Below are positions 50,490 to 60,167 of a stretch of 64,000 nt of DNA, one piece after another. A program made the position numbers and the translations under genes. Below the pieces are notes generated by a model. That model did no database searches. It was not told where the DNA came from and saw nothing but the letters and a program-made list of their open reading frames with translations. Numbering within the stretch: position 1 is the stretch's first letter; each line of letters begins with the position of its first letter. Origin of the DNA: DYFT01 sp041695085 (GTDB lineage Bacteria; Bacteroidota; Ignavibacteria; UBA10030); the NCBI GenBank assembly GCA_041695085.1, contig JBGFRO010000006.1:62001-126000 (forward strand), written 5' to 3'.

Positions 50490-53087
50490 ATGTCAACCCC
50501 ACTGATGCGACAATACCAGCAGGTAAAGGCGAAACATCCGGAGGCTCTCCTCCTGTTTCGGATGGGGGATTTCTACGAGACGTTTGAGGAAGATGCGAAG
50601 ATCACGGCGAGAGTTCTCGGCATCACGCTGACAAAACGGGGCAATGGCGCGGCCGGAGATGTTCCGCTGGCCGGATTTCCGCACCACGCACTTGATTCGT
50701 ATCTCCCTAAACTTCTGAAGGCCGGCTATCGTGTGGCGGTGTGTGAGCAGCTCGAAGATCCAAAATTCGCCAAGGGGATTGTGAAACGCGATGTGATCGA
50801 AGTGGTAACCCCCGGCGTCGCGTTTTCGGACAAGGTTCTCGATCAAAAGCACAACAACTATCTTGCGGCGGTAGCTCTCCCTTCCCCTCTTGCCACCGGT
50901 GAGCAGCCAATTGGATTTGCGTTCATCGACGTGTCGACGGCGGAGTTTAGTGTTGCCGAGTTTCCATTGAAACAGTTGATCGAGCAGGTGGGAAATCTTC
51001 AGCCCTCCGAAATCCTGGTGCAAAAACGCGATGTGCAAACGTTGCAGGGTTTGCTGAAGCACTCTTACAACGGTCTCTTGACGAAGGTGGATGACTGGGT
51101 GCTCAATGCAGACTTTGGATATGAATTGCTCGTGAATCATTTCAAGACGCAATCGCTCAAGGGGTTCGGCATCGAATCACTGCATCTTGCCATCACTGCC
51201 GCCGGCGCAGTGATGAATTATCTGCAGGAGACCCAGAAAGCGAATCTTCCTCATATCAAACGCATCGCTCCGTATGAAGTTGGCGACTATATCGTTCTCG
51301 ACGCCTCGACGAAGCGTAACCTCGAAATTACTTCCTCCATCGGAGGACAGGTCGAGGGCACCCTGTTTTCCGTCATTGATCGCACATTGACCCCTATGGG
51401 AGGAAGACTCCTGAAGCAATGGCTTCATCGTCCGCTCAAGAAACTCGATCCAATTCAGATCCGACTCGCTGCAGTGGGTGATCTCGTCAAGAATGAAAAA
51501 CTCCGCAAGGCACTTTCAAATGACCTGACAAAAATAGGAGACGTCGAGCGGCTCATTGCAAAAATCGCGACCGGCCGCGCGAATCCTCGAGAGGTCATTC
51601 AACTCACTGCGTGTCTGGAGGTAGTACCTTCGTTGAAGCAGCATTTGCACTCCGCTCAATCCTCAACCCTGCGAGATATGCGGCAGACGCTGGAGCCGTT
51701 TGGCGAGCTGTGCCGGACGATACGAGCTGCGCTCTCGGATGAGCCGCCGCTCTCCTTAGCCGAGGGGGGAGTCATCCGGAGAGGTTACCATGCAGAACTG
51801 GATGAGTTGCGTGCGCTCGCTTTTTCAGGGAAAGATTGGATTGCGCGTTTGCAGACACAGGAGAGGGAGCGGACGGGAATTAACTCGCTCAAGGTCGGTT
51901 ATAACAACGTCTTCGGCTATTATATCGAAGTCACACATACACACAAGGAAAAAGTACCGGAAAACTATATCCGGAAGCAGACTCTCACGAATGCCGAACG
52001 ATTTGTCACGCCGGAACTAAAAGAATATGAAGAGAAAATTCTCCACGCCGAGGAGAAGATTCTGGAGCTGGAGACGCGCCTGTTCAACGAGCTTCGCGTT
52101 CTGATTGCCGATCACGCCGCTGCCATTCAGGAAGCAGCGAGAGGAATTGCAACGCTCGATTGTTATGTCGCGCTCGCAACAGTTGCTGTGGAGAATTCCT
52201 ACGTTGCTCCCGAAGTGAATGAATCGACTCGAATCGAGATCAAAGAGGGACGCCATCCGGTCATTGAGCGGCTCCTTCCCCCGGGGGAACGCTACACGCC
52301 GAATGACACCCTGCTCGACACAGACGAAAATCAAATCCTGATCATCACCGGACCGAACATGAGCGGTAAGTCGAGTTATCTGCGTCAGGTGGGTTTGATC
52401 GTGCTGCTTGCACAAATCGGCAGCTTCGTACCCGCCGCTGCGGCAAAGATAGGATTAGTCGACCGCATCTACACGCGGGTTGGAGCAAGCGACAACATCG
52501 CGTCGGGCGAGAGTACGTTTTTGGTGGAGATGCACGAGGCGGCCCATATCGTCAATACGGCAACGGAGCGGAGCCTGATTCTGCTCGACGAGGTCGGGCG
52601 CGGGACGAGCACCTTCGATGGCATCAGCATCGCCTGGGCTCTGACGGAGTACATTCATCAACGACTTCGCTCACGAACACTGTTTGCGACGCACTATCAC
52701 GAGCTGAACGAGCTCGCCGAAATGTTCCCCCGCATCAAAAACTACAAGGTCGATGTGCGTGAATATGGCGATAAAGTGATTTTCTTGCACAAGGTGGTGC
52801 CCGGTTTTGCGGATCACTCGTACGGCATACAAGTCGCGCAGATGGCCGGGCTACCGGAGGAGGTCACCGAGCGAGCGAAGCGGATTCTCGAGAACCTGGA
52901 AACCTCCGACCTTCAGGTCAATGGCCGGCAAACGAAGGGGCGCATTCCGCCCCCCGATGTGCAAATGACCCTGTTCGAAATGAAAGACGACCATTTGCGT
53001 GAGGAACTGAGGAAGATTGATATCGACAAAATCACACCGCTTGAAGCGCTTCAGAAGTTGGCGGAATTGAAAAAAGGATTGGGTTGA
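50490..53087 (+). CDS. mutS: DNA mismatch repair protein MutS, 865 aa
   Basis: The N-terminal mismatch-recognition domain has FRMGDFYETF (Phe-x-Glu-like wedge in FYETF). The connector, core and clamp domains follow. The ATPase ends the protein: Walker A ITGPNMSGKSSYLRQ and the DEVGRGTSTFDG signature, with ATHYHEL behind. Start at 50490 (ATG) gives the usual MSTPLMRQYQQVKAKHPEALLLFRMG; a longer in-frame start at 50370 is not protein-like. A mutS2-type smr end is not present. Confidence 0.97.
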   Translation: MSTPLMRQYQQVKAKHPEALLLFRMGDFYETFEEDAKITARVLGITLTKRGNGAAGDVPLAGFPHHALDSYLPKLLKAGYRVAVCEQLEDPKFAKGIVKRDVIEVVTPGVAFSDKVLDQKHNNYLAAVALPSPLATGEQPIGFAFIDVSTAEFSVAEFPLKQLIEQVGNLQPSEILVQKRDVQTLQGLLKHSYNGLLTKVDDWVLNADFGYELLVNHFKTQSLKGFGIESLHLAITAAGAVMNYLQETQKANLPHIKRIAPYEVGDYIVLDASTKRNLEITSSIGGQVEGTLFSVIDRTLTPMGGRLLKQWLHRPLKKLDPIQIRLAAVGDLVKNEKLRKALSNDLTKIGDVERLIAKIATGRANPREVIQLTACLEVVPSLKQHLHSAQSSTLRDMRQTLEPFGELCRTIRAALSDEPPLSLAEGGVIRRGYHAELDELRALAFSGKDWIARLQTQERERTGINSLKVGYNNVFGYYIEVTHTHKEKVPENYIRKQTLTNAERFVTPELKEYEEKILHAEEKILELETRLFNELRVLIADHAAAIQEAARGIATLDCYVALATVAVENSYVAPEVNESTRIEIKEGRHPVIERLLPPGERYTPNDTLLDTDENQILIITGPNMSGKSSYLRQVGLIVLLAQIGSFVPAAAAKIGLVDRIYTRVGASDNIASGESTFLVEMHEAAHIVNTATERSLILLDEVGRGTSTFDGISIAWALTEYIHQRLRSRTLFATHYHELNELAEMFPRIKNYKVDVREYGDKVIFLHKVVPGFADHSYGIQVAQMAGLPEEVTERAKRILENLETSDLQVNGRQTKGRIPPPDVQMTLFEMKDDHLREELRKIDIDKITPLEALQKLAELKKGLG

Positions 53088-53244
53088 GCGGAGGGTTCTG
53101 CATACTACATCAAGGCTTGTATCGTTCGCGTGTGGCATCGGCTTAAGCGATTCTTGTGGGAGATGCGATGATCCTTGCGCATCTGTTTGTCTGTTCCTTC
53201 TTCACCAGAGTACTCTGAACATGAATCCTGCACAAGGGACGGAT

Positions 53245-53748
53245 ATGACAAAATCTGAAGCTCTAACTCTCTTCCGGTACGACGCGTGGGCATTTGGTCG
53301 CGTACTGGAGGTTGCGATGACGCTCACAGAGGAGCAGTACACTCGAAATCTCGGAGCTAGTTTTGGAAGCGTACGGGGTACTCTCGTGCATATCCATGCT
53401 GCTCAGCAGATCTGGCTCGATCGCTGGCTCGGAACCGTTGCCGGTCCGTTACTGAACGAACAAGACATTCCCACGCGAGCCGATCTTCAAGCTCGCCACG
53501 AGAAGCTGCATGGAGAATTTCGCCAATTCGTGGAGGAACTGACCGACCAACGTCTCAACGAGACCATAACTTACAAGGACTCCCAAGGGCGAGAGTACAC
53601 GCAAACTCTTTACCGACTCTTCCAACATCTTATCAACCACGGAACGTATCACCGCGGACAGCTAACGTTTCTTTTTCGTCTGCTGGGAGCCAAACCTCTC
53701 AATACTGATCTCGTGAACTTCTACCGTCACCACGATGTACAGCTCTGA
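53245..53748 (+). CDS. DinB-family four-helix bundle protein, 167 aa
   Basis: DinB/YfiT-like metal-binding fold. The three His ligands are likely in VHIHAAQ, in INHGTYH, and in HRGQ. It carries LFRYDAWAFGRVLEVAM at the start. I choose the ATG at 53245, which has AAGGGA six bases upstream, over the ATG at 53221. Many family members use thiol cofactors (bacillithiol, mycothiol) or are stress proteins; its function here is open. The end overlaps the DUF3109 gene by 14 bp. Confidence 0.82.
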   Translation: MTKSEALTLFRYDAWAFGRVLEVAMTLTEEQYTRNLGASFGSVRGTLVHIHAAQQIWLDRWLGTVAGPLLNEQDIPTRADLQARHEKLHGEFRQFVEELTDQRLNETITYKDSQGREYTQTLYRLFQHLINHGTYHRGQLTFLFRLLGAKPLNTDLVNFYRHHDVQL

Positions 53749-54358
53749 ATCACCATTACCTCTTCTCGCACGTCACAAGCTTTCGCATCTTCGTGAACTC
53801 ACAGTCGATCCCTCCATTTTTGAGGCAAGGTTTGCCGCCGGTTGTTCAATGACACACTGCAACGCCACTTGTTGTCGGTACGGCGTCATGGTCGATCCGA
53901 TGGAAAAGGAAAACATTCTCGCACATGCAGACCTTGTCCGGAATGCCATGGACGAGGGGATGGAGAAAGACCCGGCGAAGTGGTTCGAGGACGAGGAAGA
54001 GATTGATCTCGATTTTCCATCGGGGCGGGCAGTGGGGACGCGCACGACGGAGCATGGATGCGTTTTTCTCGATCCTCAAGGTCGGTGCATTCTTCAACAT
54101 GCGGCTGTAGAGGCGGGCATGTCCAAGTTCACGCTCAAACCGTTCTTTTGTTTTGCCTTTCCTATCACACTGGATGAAGGGAAGCTAACGGTGGACGATC
54201 CTGACATAACGGGACGGAAGGAATGCTGTAGCATGGTTCTTTCCGGTGAACTGTCGGTACTTGCAGTGTGTGAAGAAGAACTGATCCACGTGCTCGGTAA
54301 TGAAGGATTCGAGGAGTTGAAGGAACTGGTGGAGCGGAAGAACTCCCAGGACCTCTGA
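53735..54358 (+). CDS. DUF3109-family cysteine-rich protein, 207 aa
   Basis: Many cysteines: GCSMTHCNATCCRYG near 36-50, HGCVFLDPQGRCIL near 108-121, KPFFCFAFPI and KECCSM. This matches DUF3109 (YkgJ/PF11307-like), a probable metal- or cluster-binding protein family of unknown role. The start lies inside the 3' end of the DinB-like gene (14-bp overlap), so they are probably co-translated. Confidence 0.75.
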   Translation: MYSSESPLPLLARHKLSHLRELTVDPSIFEARFAAGCSMTHCNATCCRYGVMVDPMEKENILAHADLVRNAMDEGMEKDPAKWFEDEEEIDLDFPSGRAVGTRTTEHGCVFLDPQGRCILQHAAVEAGMSKFTLKPFFCFAFPITLDEGKLTVDDPDITGRKECCSMVLSGELSVLAVCEEELIHVLGNEGFEELKELVERKNSQDL

Positions 54359-54599
54359 AATCACATGCGACAATTCGAATCGCACCGCCTCGTCGATTTA
54401 AACGAGAGGCGATGGAGGAAATCCTTCAGCACGAATCACCTTTTTCGTGCAGGTTTTGCCATTTTCAGCGTTTTCCCCGCTCAACTCCTCTCACGCGTCC
54501 AAAGTGCCGTGAGAAGAACCTATCATCTGACTCGACGAATGTCTATATTGTTCCGGCACCTTCTCTTGAGGACGTTCATCACTTTCTAAGGAATCACCA

Positions 54600-56459
54600 T
54601 TGAGCCCAACGTATCATCATTTTCACATTCCCGTGATGGGGACGGGACATTCTGTCGATACCCCGATTCGCGTGGCCCACTTCGGAATCTCATCTGTCAT
54701 CTCGATTGTGGACGATCTGCTGTTGGAGCGGATTCGTGAGCACTATGCGAAGAAGAATTCGTTACCCTTCGAACGGATTCAGCGTTATGCACCGGACGGT
54801 AGAGCCCGGCGCATTACAGCATATTTAGATCTTGTCAAGACGATCGTCCAACGCAACATCGAAGCGGTCCGTCAACTTCCGTACTTCCAGAAGAATGACA
54901 AGGACTCGTATTTCCAAATGTTGCCCGATGATTCTCCGCTGAAGCTCGAATATCGCCAGCTACGCGCGATGCCCAAGGGAACGGAACGCGAAGCGCGGGA
55001 ACGGGTTTTGAACGAACGTATGTTGCCGGGATCGATCGACGTGAACATCATGGTGAAGCTCGATAAACTGAACTTCACCAAAGCGGGAATACCCCTGAGT
55101 GGGGAGTTCTCGGACGCCAAGGCGGCGTTGCGTGGTTACGCGCAAAGTGTGTTGGAGTCCTGCATTGTTTTCTCTGCGGGCATCAATCAAAGTCTTTTCA
55201 ACTATATGACCCGCTTCGGCGATTTCTATCGGAACGAAATAGGGGAGATCAAGAAGAAGATCATCCTCAAGGTCAGTGACTTTCGTTCGGCCTTGATTCA
55301 AGGAAAATTGTTGGCGCGCAAAGGGCTGGAGGTGCATGAATTCCGGATCGAATCGGGACTCAATTGTGGAGGTCACGCGTTTGCATCCGACGGACATCTC
55401 TTGCCGATGCTTCTCAAAGAATTTCAGGAGAAGCGGGATCAACTCCGCCATGAACTTCAGCCAATGGTGCGGCGCTTCTATGAGACGATGGGATGGACGT
55501 ATCCCGAACGCGGACAAGACGAGCGACCGCTGGTGACCGTGCAAGGAGGGATTGGAACGGCAGGTGAGGCGCGGCGGATGAGGGAACACTACGGAATGGA
55601 TCGCACCGGTTGGGCAAGTCCCTTCCTGCTGGTTCCCGAGGCGACGTGCGTCGATGATGTGACGCGTGAACTCCTGCGGAATGCAAAGGAGAGTGACCTG
55701 TATCTGAGCGACGCTTCGCCGTTGGGCGTTCCGTTTAACAACGTGCGCGGAACTGGTTCGGAGCAGTGGACGCGCGCCCGGCAAGAGACGGACACACCCG
55801 GCTCGCCGTGTCCGAAAGGATTTCTTGTCTCGAATACCGAGTTTACGGAGAAGCCTCTCTGTCTTGCTGCCACCGAGTTTCAGAAGGCCAAGTATGCCCA
55901 AATTGATGGAATGCATGTGACCTCAGCAGAAAAGCGAACCCTCAAAGATGAGATTGCAATCAAAGAGTGCCTCTGCGAGCACCTTGGTAATGGAGCGCTC
56001 ATCGCTCTCGGCATTGTCCCAGCGAGCAACGCACCGCAATCAATCTGTCCCGGTCCGAATATCGCCTGGTTCGATCGTCTGTATTCACTCCGGGAGATGG
56101 TGGACCATATTTACGGACGCGGCGAATCGCTCGTTCCACCGGAACGGCCGCATATGTTTACAAAGGAAATCAGCATGTATGTTGACTACTTCGAGCGACT
56201 TGTGGAGAAGAGCGGTCGGTCGGAAAAAGAGTTAGAATATCTTACAGAATTCAAGTCGAATCTCGAAGCAGGAATGCGCTACTGCCGGGAACTGGCGGAA
56301 GGACCGGCCTATGGGGATGAAAACCTCGCCTCTATTAGCCCGTGCGTGGAACGCGAGTGGAATCGGCTCCAGTCCATCATGCAACGACTTGAAAGGTCGA
56401 CGAATGTCGAGGTAAATACCGGTTCCTTGTACGAGTCGTTTGAAGGAGCAATGCGGTAA
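54600..56459 (+). CDS. Conserved protein of unknown function, 619 aa
   Basis: TTG start preceded by AAGGAA 7 nt upstream. I do not recognise a family by name. The N-terminus (HFHIPVMGTGHSVDTPIRVAHFGISSVISIVDDLLLE) is distinctive. A segment with SGLNCGGHAF near residue 258-267, then VQGGIGTAGEA near 314-324 and a loop with PFLLVPEATCVDD, is reminiscent of a TIM-barrel FMN enzyme of the nitronate monooxygenase/IMPDH-like type, which is a weak inference. Nine or more cysteines, including CPKGF, CLCEHLG and CPGPN, could bind metal. It is isolated: 241 bp from the DUF3109 gene and 207 bp from the DUF502 gene. Confidence 0.6.
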   Translation: MSPTYHHFHIPVMGTGHSVDTPIRVAHFGISSVISIVDDLLLERIREHYAKKNSLPFERIQRYAPDGRARRITAYLDLVKTIVQRNIEAVRQLPYFQKNDKDSYFQMLPDDSPLKLEYRQLRAMPKGTEREARERVLNERMLPGSIDVNIMVKLDKLNFTKAGIPLSGEFSDAKAALRGYAQSVLESCIVFSAGINQSLFNYMTRFGDFYRNEIGEIKKKIILKVSDFRSALIQGKLLARKGLEVHEFRIESGLNCGGHAFASDGHLLPMLLKEFQEKRDQLRHELQPMVRRFYETMGWTYPERGQDERPLVTVQGGIGTAGEARRMREHYGMDRTGWASPFLLVPEATCVDDVTRELLRNAKESDLYLSDASPLGVPFNNVRGTGSEQWTRARQETDTPGSPCPKGFLVSNTEFTEKPLCLAATEFQKAKYAQIDGMHVTSAEKRTLKDEIAIKECLCEHLGNGALIALGIVPASNAPQSICPGPNIAWFDRLYSLREMVDHIYGRGESLVPPERPHMFTKEISMYVDYFERLVEKSGRSEKELEYLTEFKSNLEAGMRYCRELAEGPAYGDENLASISPCVEREWNRLQSIMQRLERSTNVEVNTGSLYESFEGAMR

Positions 56460-56666
56460 CAGTTCGTCGTTTCTCACCGGTTCATCCATCGCTGCACAAT
56501 CACCTTTTTCCATCGGAGAATGCAAGACCCCTCGGTTGCGCACTTCCTTCCCATATACTGCCCCACAACTTAGACCGCTGTGATCAGGCGAAGGGGTGGC
56601 CACGAAACTCAAAGGCCGCATCTCGTTGTCGGATTGCGGTATCTTACTTACTTACGAGGAGGTTCC

Positions 56667-57221
56667 ATGAAAATCATCGTTCGTTCCTTTTTGGAAGGTT
56701 TACTGATCCTGGTACCGATATTGACGTCTGTCTATATCGTCTACATCGTCTTTCAGAGCGTCGATGGATTGCTCGGTTTGCCAATCCCGGGTGTCGGATT
56801 TATTGCCGCCCTTACTCTTATCACGGTCATTGGCTTCCTCGCTTCGCATTTCTTTACTCGATCTGTCTTTCAGCTGATTGAACGACTCTTCATTAAACTG
56901 CCGCTTGTAAAGATCCTTTACTCGTCGGTGAAAGATCTCCTCAGTGCGTTTGTGGGAGACAAGAAAAGCTTTAATAAGCCGGTCGTGGTGAGTCTTACGA
57001 AGGACGGATCTGTCAAGACCCTTGGGTTTGTGACACGCGAGGATTTGGCAGCATATGGAATTGAAGGCCACGTCGCCATCTACCTACCGCAAGCATACAA
57101 TTTCGCGGGGAATCTCATCGTCGTGCCGACCGAAAGCATCTCTCCTGTTTCTGCGGACAGTTCCGATGTGATGACGTTCCTTGTCTCGGGAGGAGTGAGC
57201 GGCGGAAAGAAGGAACGATAG
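56667..57221 (+). CDS. DUF502 membrane protein, 184 aa
   Basis: Two membrane helices (about 9-30 and 44-63) precede a soluble domain with LPLVKILYSSVKDLLSAF and KKSFNKPVVVSLTKDGSVKTLGFVTRED, matching DUF502, a conserved two-span family with unknown function. A very strong Shine-Dalgarno (GAGGAGGT, 56655-56662) supports the ATG at 56667 over an in-frame ATG at 56580. A terminator follows the stop by about 80 bp. Confidence 0.85.
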   Translation: MKIIVRSFLEGLLILVPILTSVYIVYIVFQSVDGLLGLPIPGVGFIAALTLITVIGFLASHFFTRSVFQLIERLFIKLPLVKILYSSVKDLLSAFVGDKKSFNKPVVVSLTKDGSVKTLGFVTREDLAAYGIEGHVAIYLPQAYNFAGNLIVVPTESISPVSADSSDVMTFLVSGGVSGGKKER

Positions 57222-57298
57222 TCTCACACCGCTGACGAGGTCGTTCCGGATCGTCTTTTCGTAAACCTTTCCGGATCATCCGGCACATGAAATCTTCG

Positions 57299-57321
57299 AG
57301 GGATGGCGTGCTGCCATCCCT
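57299..57321 (+). terminator. Terminator of the DUF502 gene
   Basis: GGGATGGC (57300-57307), loop GTGCT, GCCATCCC (57313-57320), then TTTCTTATTT. Confidence 0.75.
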
Positions 57322-57451
57322 TTCTTATTTCGGAATTCCTCATTGCTTGCTGGCAAGATATCGTCTGTATGACTGATCAATTTCTTCGGGGACAGATTTG
57401 GAGGCAGTGACACAAAACGTCTACGATGACTTTGTCCTGTCAAAAAAGTAC

Positions 57452-57480
57452 TTGACATTGGGGAAAGGAGTGAGTAGCTT
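57452..57480 (+). promoter_or_regulatory. Promoter candidate of the TetR-efflux operon
   Basis: TTGACA (57452-57457), 17-bp spacer, TAGCTT (57475-57480). The -10 is poor. A perfect TATAAT also occurs at 57579-57584 without a clear -35, so the true start is uncertain. Confidence 0.35.
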
Positions 57481-57519
57481 GGATACTAATAGTACCATAA
57501 GAGTTTCCAGTGTATCCAA
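57479..57519. promoter_or_regulatory. Inverted repeat, candidate TetR operator
   Basis: TTGGATAC (57479-57486) and GTATCCAA (57512-57519) are exact complements, 25 bases apart, directly downstream of the promoter candidate. The long spacer is unusual for TetR sites. Confidence 0.4.
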
Positions 57520-57614
57520 ATGATGTACAAAAATATCGCAGAAAAGGTAAGCTTTATCTATTTGGAAACGAATAAAACTATAATAGTATTTAACATAGCC
57601 AATTTCAGAAACGT

Positions 57615-58256
57615 ATGTCACCAGATTTTGAAACTCGCGAGCGCATCCTTCATCACGTCCGATCAAGATTTTACGAGAGTGGATTCAGTAAAGTAACGCT
57701 GGATGAAATTGCCGGTGAGTTAGGGATGAGCAAGAAGACTCTCTATAAATTCTTTCCGAGCAAGGAAGCACTCCTCCGAACCATTGCTCACAGCACGATG
57801 GCTTCAACAAGGAGTGAGATGGAAAAGATCGCCGCTTCCGAGAAGCCGTTCGCTGAGAAGATTGCCGATGTGATGATGCTCGTCAACCGCACCGTAGGTC
57901 GCATCAGCAGGTCATTCGTTGTCGATATTCAACGCTTCGCTCCGGATCTCTGGAGGGAAATCGACAAATTCCGATCGGAGTTCATCATCCAACGCTTGGC
58001 CGATATGATCTTGAAAGCTCGAGGCGAAGGAATCCTGCGCTCCGATGTCAACGAAATCGTCCTGGTACATATGCTGATTCATTCCATTCAAAGCATCGTC
58101 AATCCGGAGTTTCTCGCGCGGCAGCCGTTCACCGTGAACGATGCGTTTCACTCCATCTTCAAAGTCATTTTTGAGGGGGCTCTCACCGACGAGGCGAGAA
58201 GAAGCGTTCGACTCTTCGACAAACCTCTTACCACTCTTTCCTGGGATAATTTATGA
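57615..58256 (+). CDS. TetR-family transcriptional repressor, 213 aa
   Basis: The N-terminal helix-turn-helix domain (about 8-60) has RERILHHVRSRFYESGFSKVTLDEIAGELGMSKKTLYKFFPSKEALL, the standard TetR pattern. The C-terminal ligand domain is alpha-helical. It begins an efflux operon and probably represses it. Its end overlaps the next gene by 4 bp (ATGA). Confidence 0.9.
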   Translation: MSPDFETRERILHHVRSRFYESGFSKVTLDEIAGELGMSKKTLYKFFPSKEALLRTIAHSTMASTRSEMEKIAASEKPFAEKIADVMMLVNRTVGRISRSFVVDIQRFAPDLWREIDKFRSEFIIQRLADMILKARGEGILRSDVNEIVLVHMLIHSIQSIVNPEFLARQPFTVNDAFHSIFKVIFEGALTDEARRSVRLFDKPLTTLSWDNL

Positions 58257-59215
58257 AATCACCTACACTCTCACTCTTTGTCCTCGGTCTCGCGTCGCTT
58301 CTCGCGGGATGTGCTCAAGATCGCGAGGGACAGATCCAAGCAAGCGGAACGTTAGAGGCTATAGAAGTGCGCGTCAGCTCGAAAGTTGCCGGACAAGTGG
58401 AGCGTATGCTTGTCCGCGAAGGCAGTGAGGTGAAGGTTGGCGACACTCTGGTCGTACTCGATCGCAAAACGTTGGAGTTACAGTGGCGACAGGCGCAGGC
58501 GGGTGTTGATTTGGCTGACGCACAGTATAAACTGCTTCTGAACGGTGCGCGTTCGGAGGATCTTCAACTTGCGGAAGAGGGGGTACGTCAGGCAGAGGCT
58601 CACTTCAAGACTGCGAACGACGACTTTCATCGGATGAAGGAGCTTTTCGCGACGAAATCCGTATCGCAAAAACAGCTCGACGATGCGGAGTCGCGCTACA
58701 TTATTGCACAAGCTCAACTCAATTCTGCTCGTCAGACTCTCAAGAAATTGAAGGATTTCGCGCGGCCAGAGGAGATTGCTGCGGCGAAGGCTCGGCTTGA
58801 GCAGGCGCGTGTGGCGGCGGAGTTGCTGCGTAAGCAGTGGATGGACGCCGTGATCGTTGCGCCTGTCAGCGGAACCGTCACGCAAAAACCGGTGGAAGTG
58901 GGAGAGTTAGCCGCAACGGGCTCCCCCGTTACAACGATCACCCAGCTTGACAACATGGAGTTGATGATCTATGTGAACGAGGTTGATTTGGGAAAAGTAA
59001 ACCTGGGAGACGCCGCTGATGTAGTTATCGATACGTATCCAGATCGGACGTTTCATGGAACGGTTGTGTACATCTCCCCCGTGGCAGAGTTCACTCCGAA
59101 AAACGTTCAAACCAAAGAAGACCGAACAAAACTTGTCTACGGCGTGAAACTTCAGGTGCAAAATGTGGAACGCATCCTCAAGTCCGGCATGCCCGCAGAC
59201 GCCTATTTGAAATGA
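58253..59215 (+). CDS. Membrane-fusion (HlyD/YbhG-like) lipoprotein adaptor, 320 aa
   Basis: Lipoprotein signal ending LLAGC (Cys20). The core is the biotinyl-lipoyl-like half motif (GTLEAIEVRVSSKVAGQVERMLVREGSEVKVGDTLVVLD), a long alpha-hairpin (about 80-185) and a second lipoyl half (ATGSPVTTI...). It bridges the inner-membrane ABC exporter and TolC. Overlaps tetR by 4 bp; the ABC gene starts 1 bp after its stop. Confidence 0.92.
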   Translation: MKSPTLSLFVLGLASLLAGCAQDREGQIQASGTLEAIEVRVSSKVAGQVERMLVREGSEVKVGDTLVVLDRKTLELQWRQAQAGVDLADAQYKLLLNGARSEDLQLAEEGVRQAEAHFKTANDDFHRMKELFATKSVSQKQLDDAESRYIIAQAQLNSARQTLKKLKDFARPEEIAAAKARLEQARVAAELLRKQWMDAVIVAPVSGTVTQKPVEVGELAATGSPVTTITQLDNMELMIYVNEVDLGKVNLGDAADVVIDTYPDRTFHGTVVYISPVAEFTPKNVQTKEDRTKLVYGVKLQVQNVERILKSGMPADAYLK

Positions 59216-59216
59216 G

Positions 59217-60167
59217 ATGACGCTGGTGAATGCAATTGAGATACAGGGACTCTCGAAAAGCTTCGGATCCATCCATGCTGTGCGCGAGGTGTCGCTCTCG
59301 ATCCGGCGCGGGGAGATGTTTGCCCTCGTCGGACCCGACGGAGCAGGGAAGACAACGATGATTCGGATGCTCTGCGGCATCACCCGGTCCGATGCAGGCA
59401 GCATGAGCATCCTTGGATTCGACCTCCGAAAGCAGCTTCCTATCGTCAAAGAACGGATCGGCTACCTTTCCCAGCGATTCAGCTTGTACGGTGATTTGAC
59501 GGTGGACGAAAACATTGAGTTCTTCGCTGAGATCCATGGCGTAAAGAAATATGAGGTGCGAAGGAATGAACTGTTGGAGTTCACCCGACTCACGGCGTTC
59601 CGTGACCGGCTGGCCGAGAAGCTCTCCGGCGGCATGAAACAAAAACTGGCGCTTGCATGCACTCTTGTGCACACTCCCGATGTCATTTTCCTCGATGAAC
59701 CGACAACGGGCGTTGATCCTATGTCAAGGCGTGACTTCTGGAAGATTCTTGCTGGTCTGCTGAAACAAGGAATCACGATGGTGATGACCACTCCCTATCT
59801 GGATGAAGCGGAGCGCTGCACGAGGGTTGGCCTGATGCATGAGGGAAGAATCTTGGTTACCGACTCTCCGGAGAATCTCAAACGGCTGATGAAGGGACGT
59901 CTGATCGAGATTGTACCGACGGATATCCGCACGACGTTTGCACTTCTTAAACAGTCAGATGCCGTGCGTGAAGTACAGGCATTCGGCGACCGTGTCCATA
60001 TTGTGGTGGACGACGAGAAGGACGGCCTCAAAAGGGTCAAGTCATTGCTGGACCGCAGCGGAATCTACATCATCGACTCGCGCATCATTTCGCCCTCGCT
60101 CGAAAACATATTCATCTCTCTTCTCACCGAACGGGAGACATCAGAACGCGATGAGGTACATGTATGA
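59217..60167 (+). CDS. ABC transporter ATP-binding protein 1 (YbhF N-domain-like), 316 aa
   Basis: Walker A GPDGAGKT, signature LSGGMKQKLAL and Walker B VIFLDEPTTGVDP are all present. The Asp in place of Asn in Walker A (GPDGAGKT) is characteristic of the first ATPase half in YbhF-type exporters. The C-terminal regulatory extension is about 90 residues. tolC overlaps its stop by 4 bp. Confidence 0.92.
   Translation: MTLVNAIEIQGLSKSFGSIHAVREVSLSIRRGEMFALVGPDGAGKTTMIRMLCGITRSDAGSMSILGFDLRKQLPIVKERIGYLSQRFSLYGDLTVDENIEFFAEIHGVKKYEVRRNELLEFTRLTAFRDRLAEKLSGGMKQKLALACTLVHTPDVIFLDEPTTGVDPMSRRDFWKILAGLLKQGITMVMTTPYLDEAERCTRVGLMHEGRILVTDSPENLKRLMKGRLIEIVPTDIRTTFALLKQSDAVREVQAFGDRVHIVVDDEKDGLKRVKSLLDRSGIYIIDSRIISPSLENIFISLLTERETSERDEVHV

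Larger units (their letters stand above)
57222..57614. other. Intergenic region upstream of the efflux operon
   Basis: No supported gene. It contains the DUF502 terminator, a promoter candidate with an inverted repeat (57452-57519), and an AT-rich stretch with a TATAAT at 57579-57584 just before the TetR-family gene. Confidence 0.5.

Noticed and set aside
54960..55916. Leftward open frame of 318 codons
   Set aside because: Antisense within the 619-residue gene; no Shine-Dalgarno or domain.
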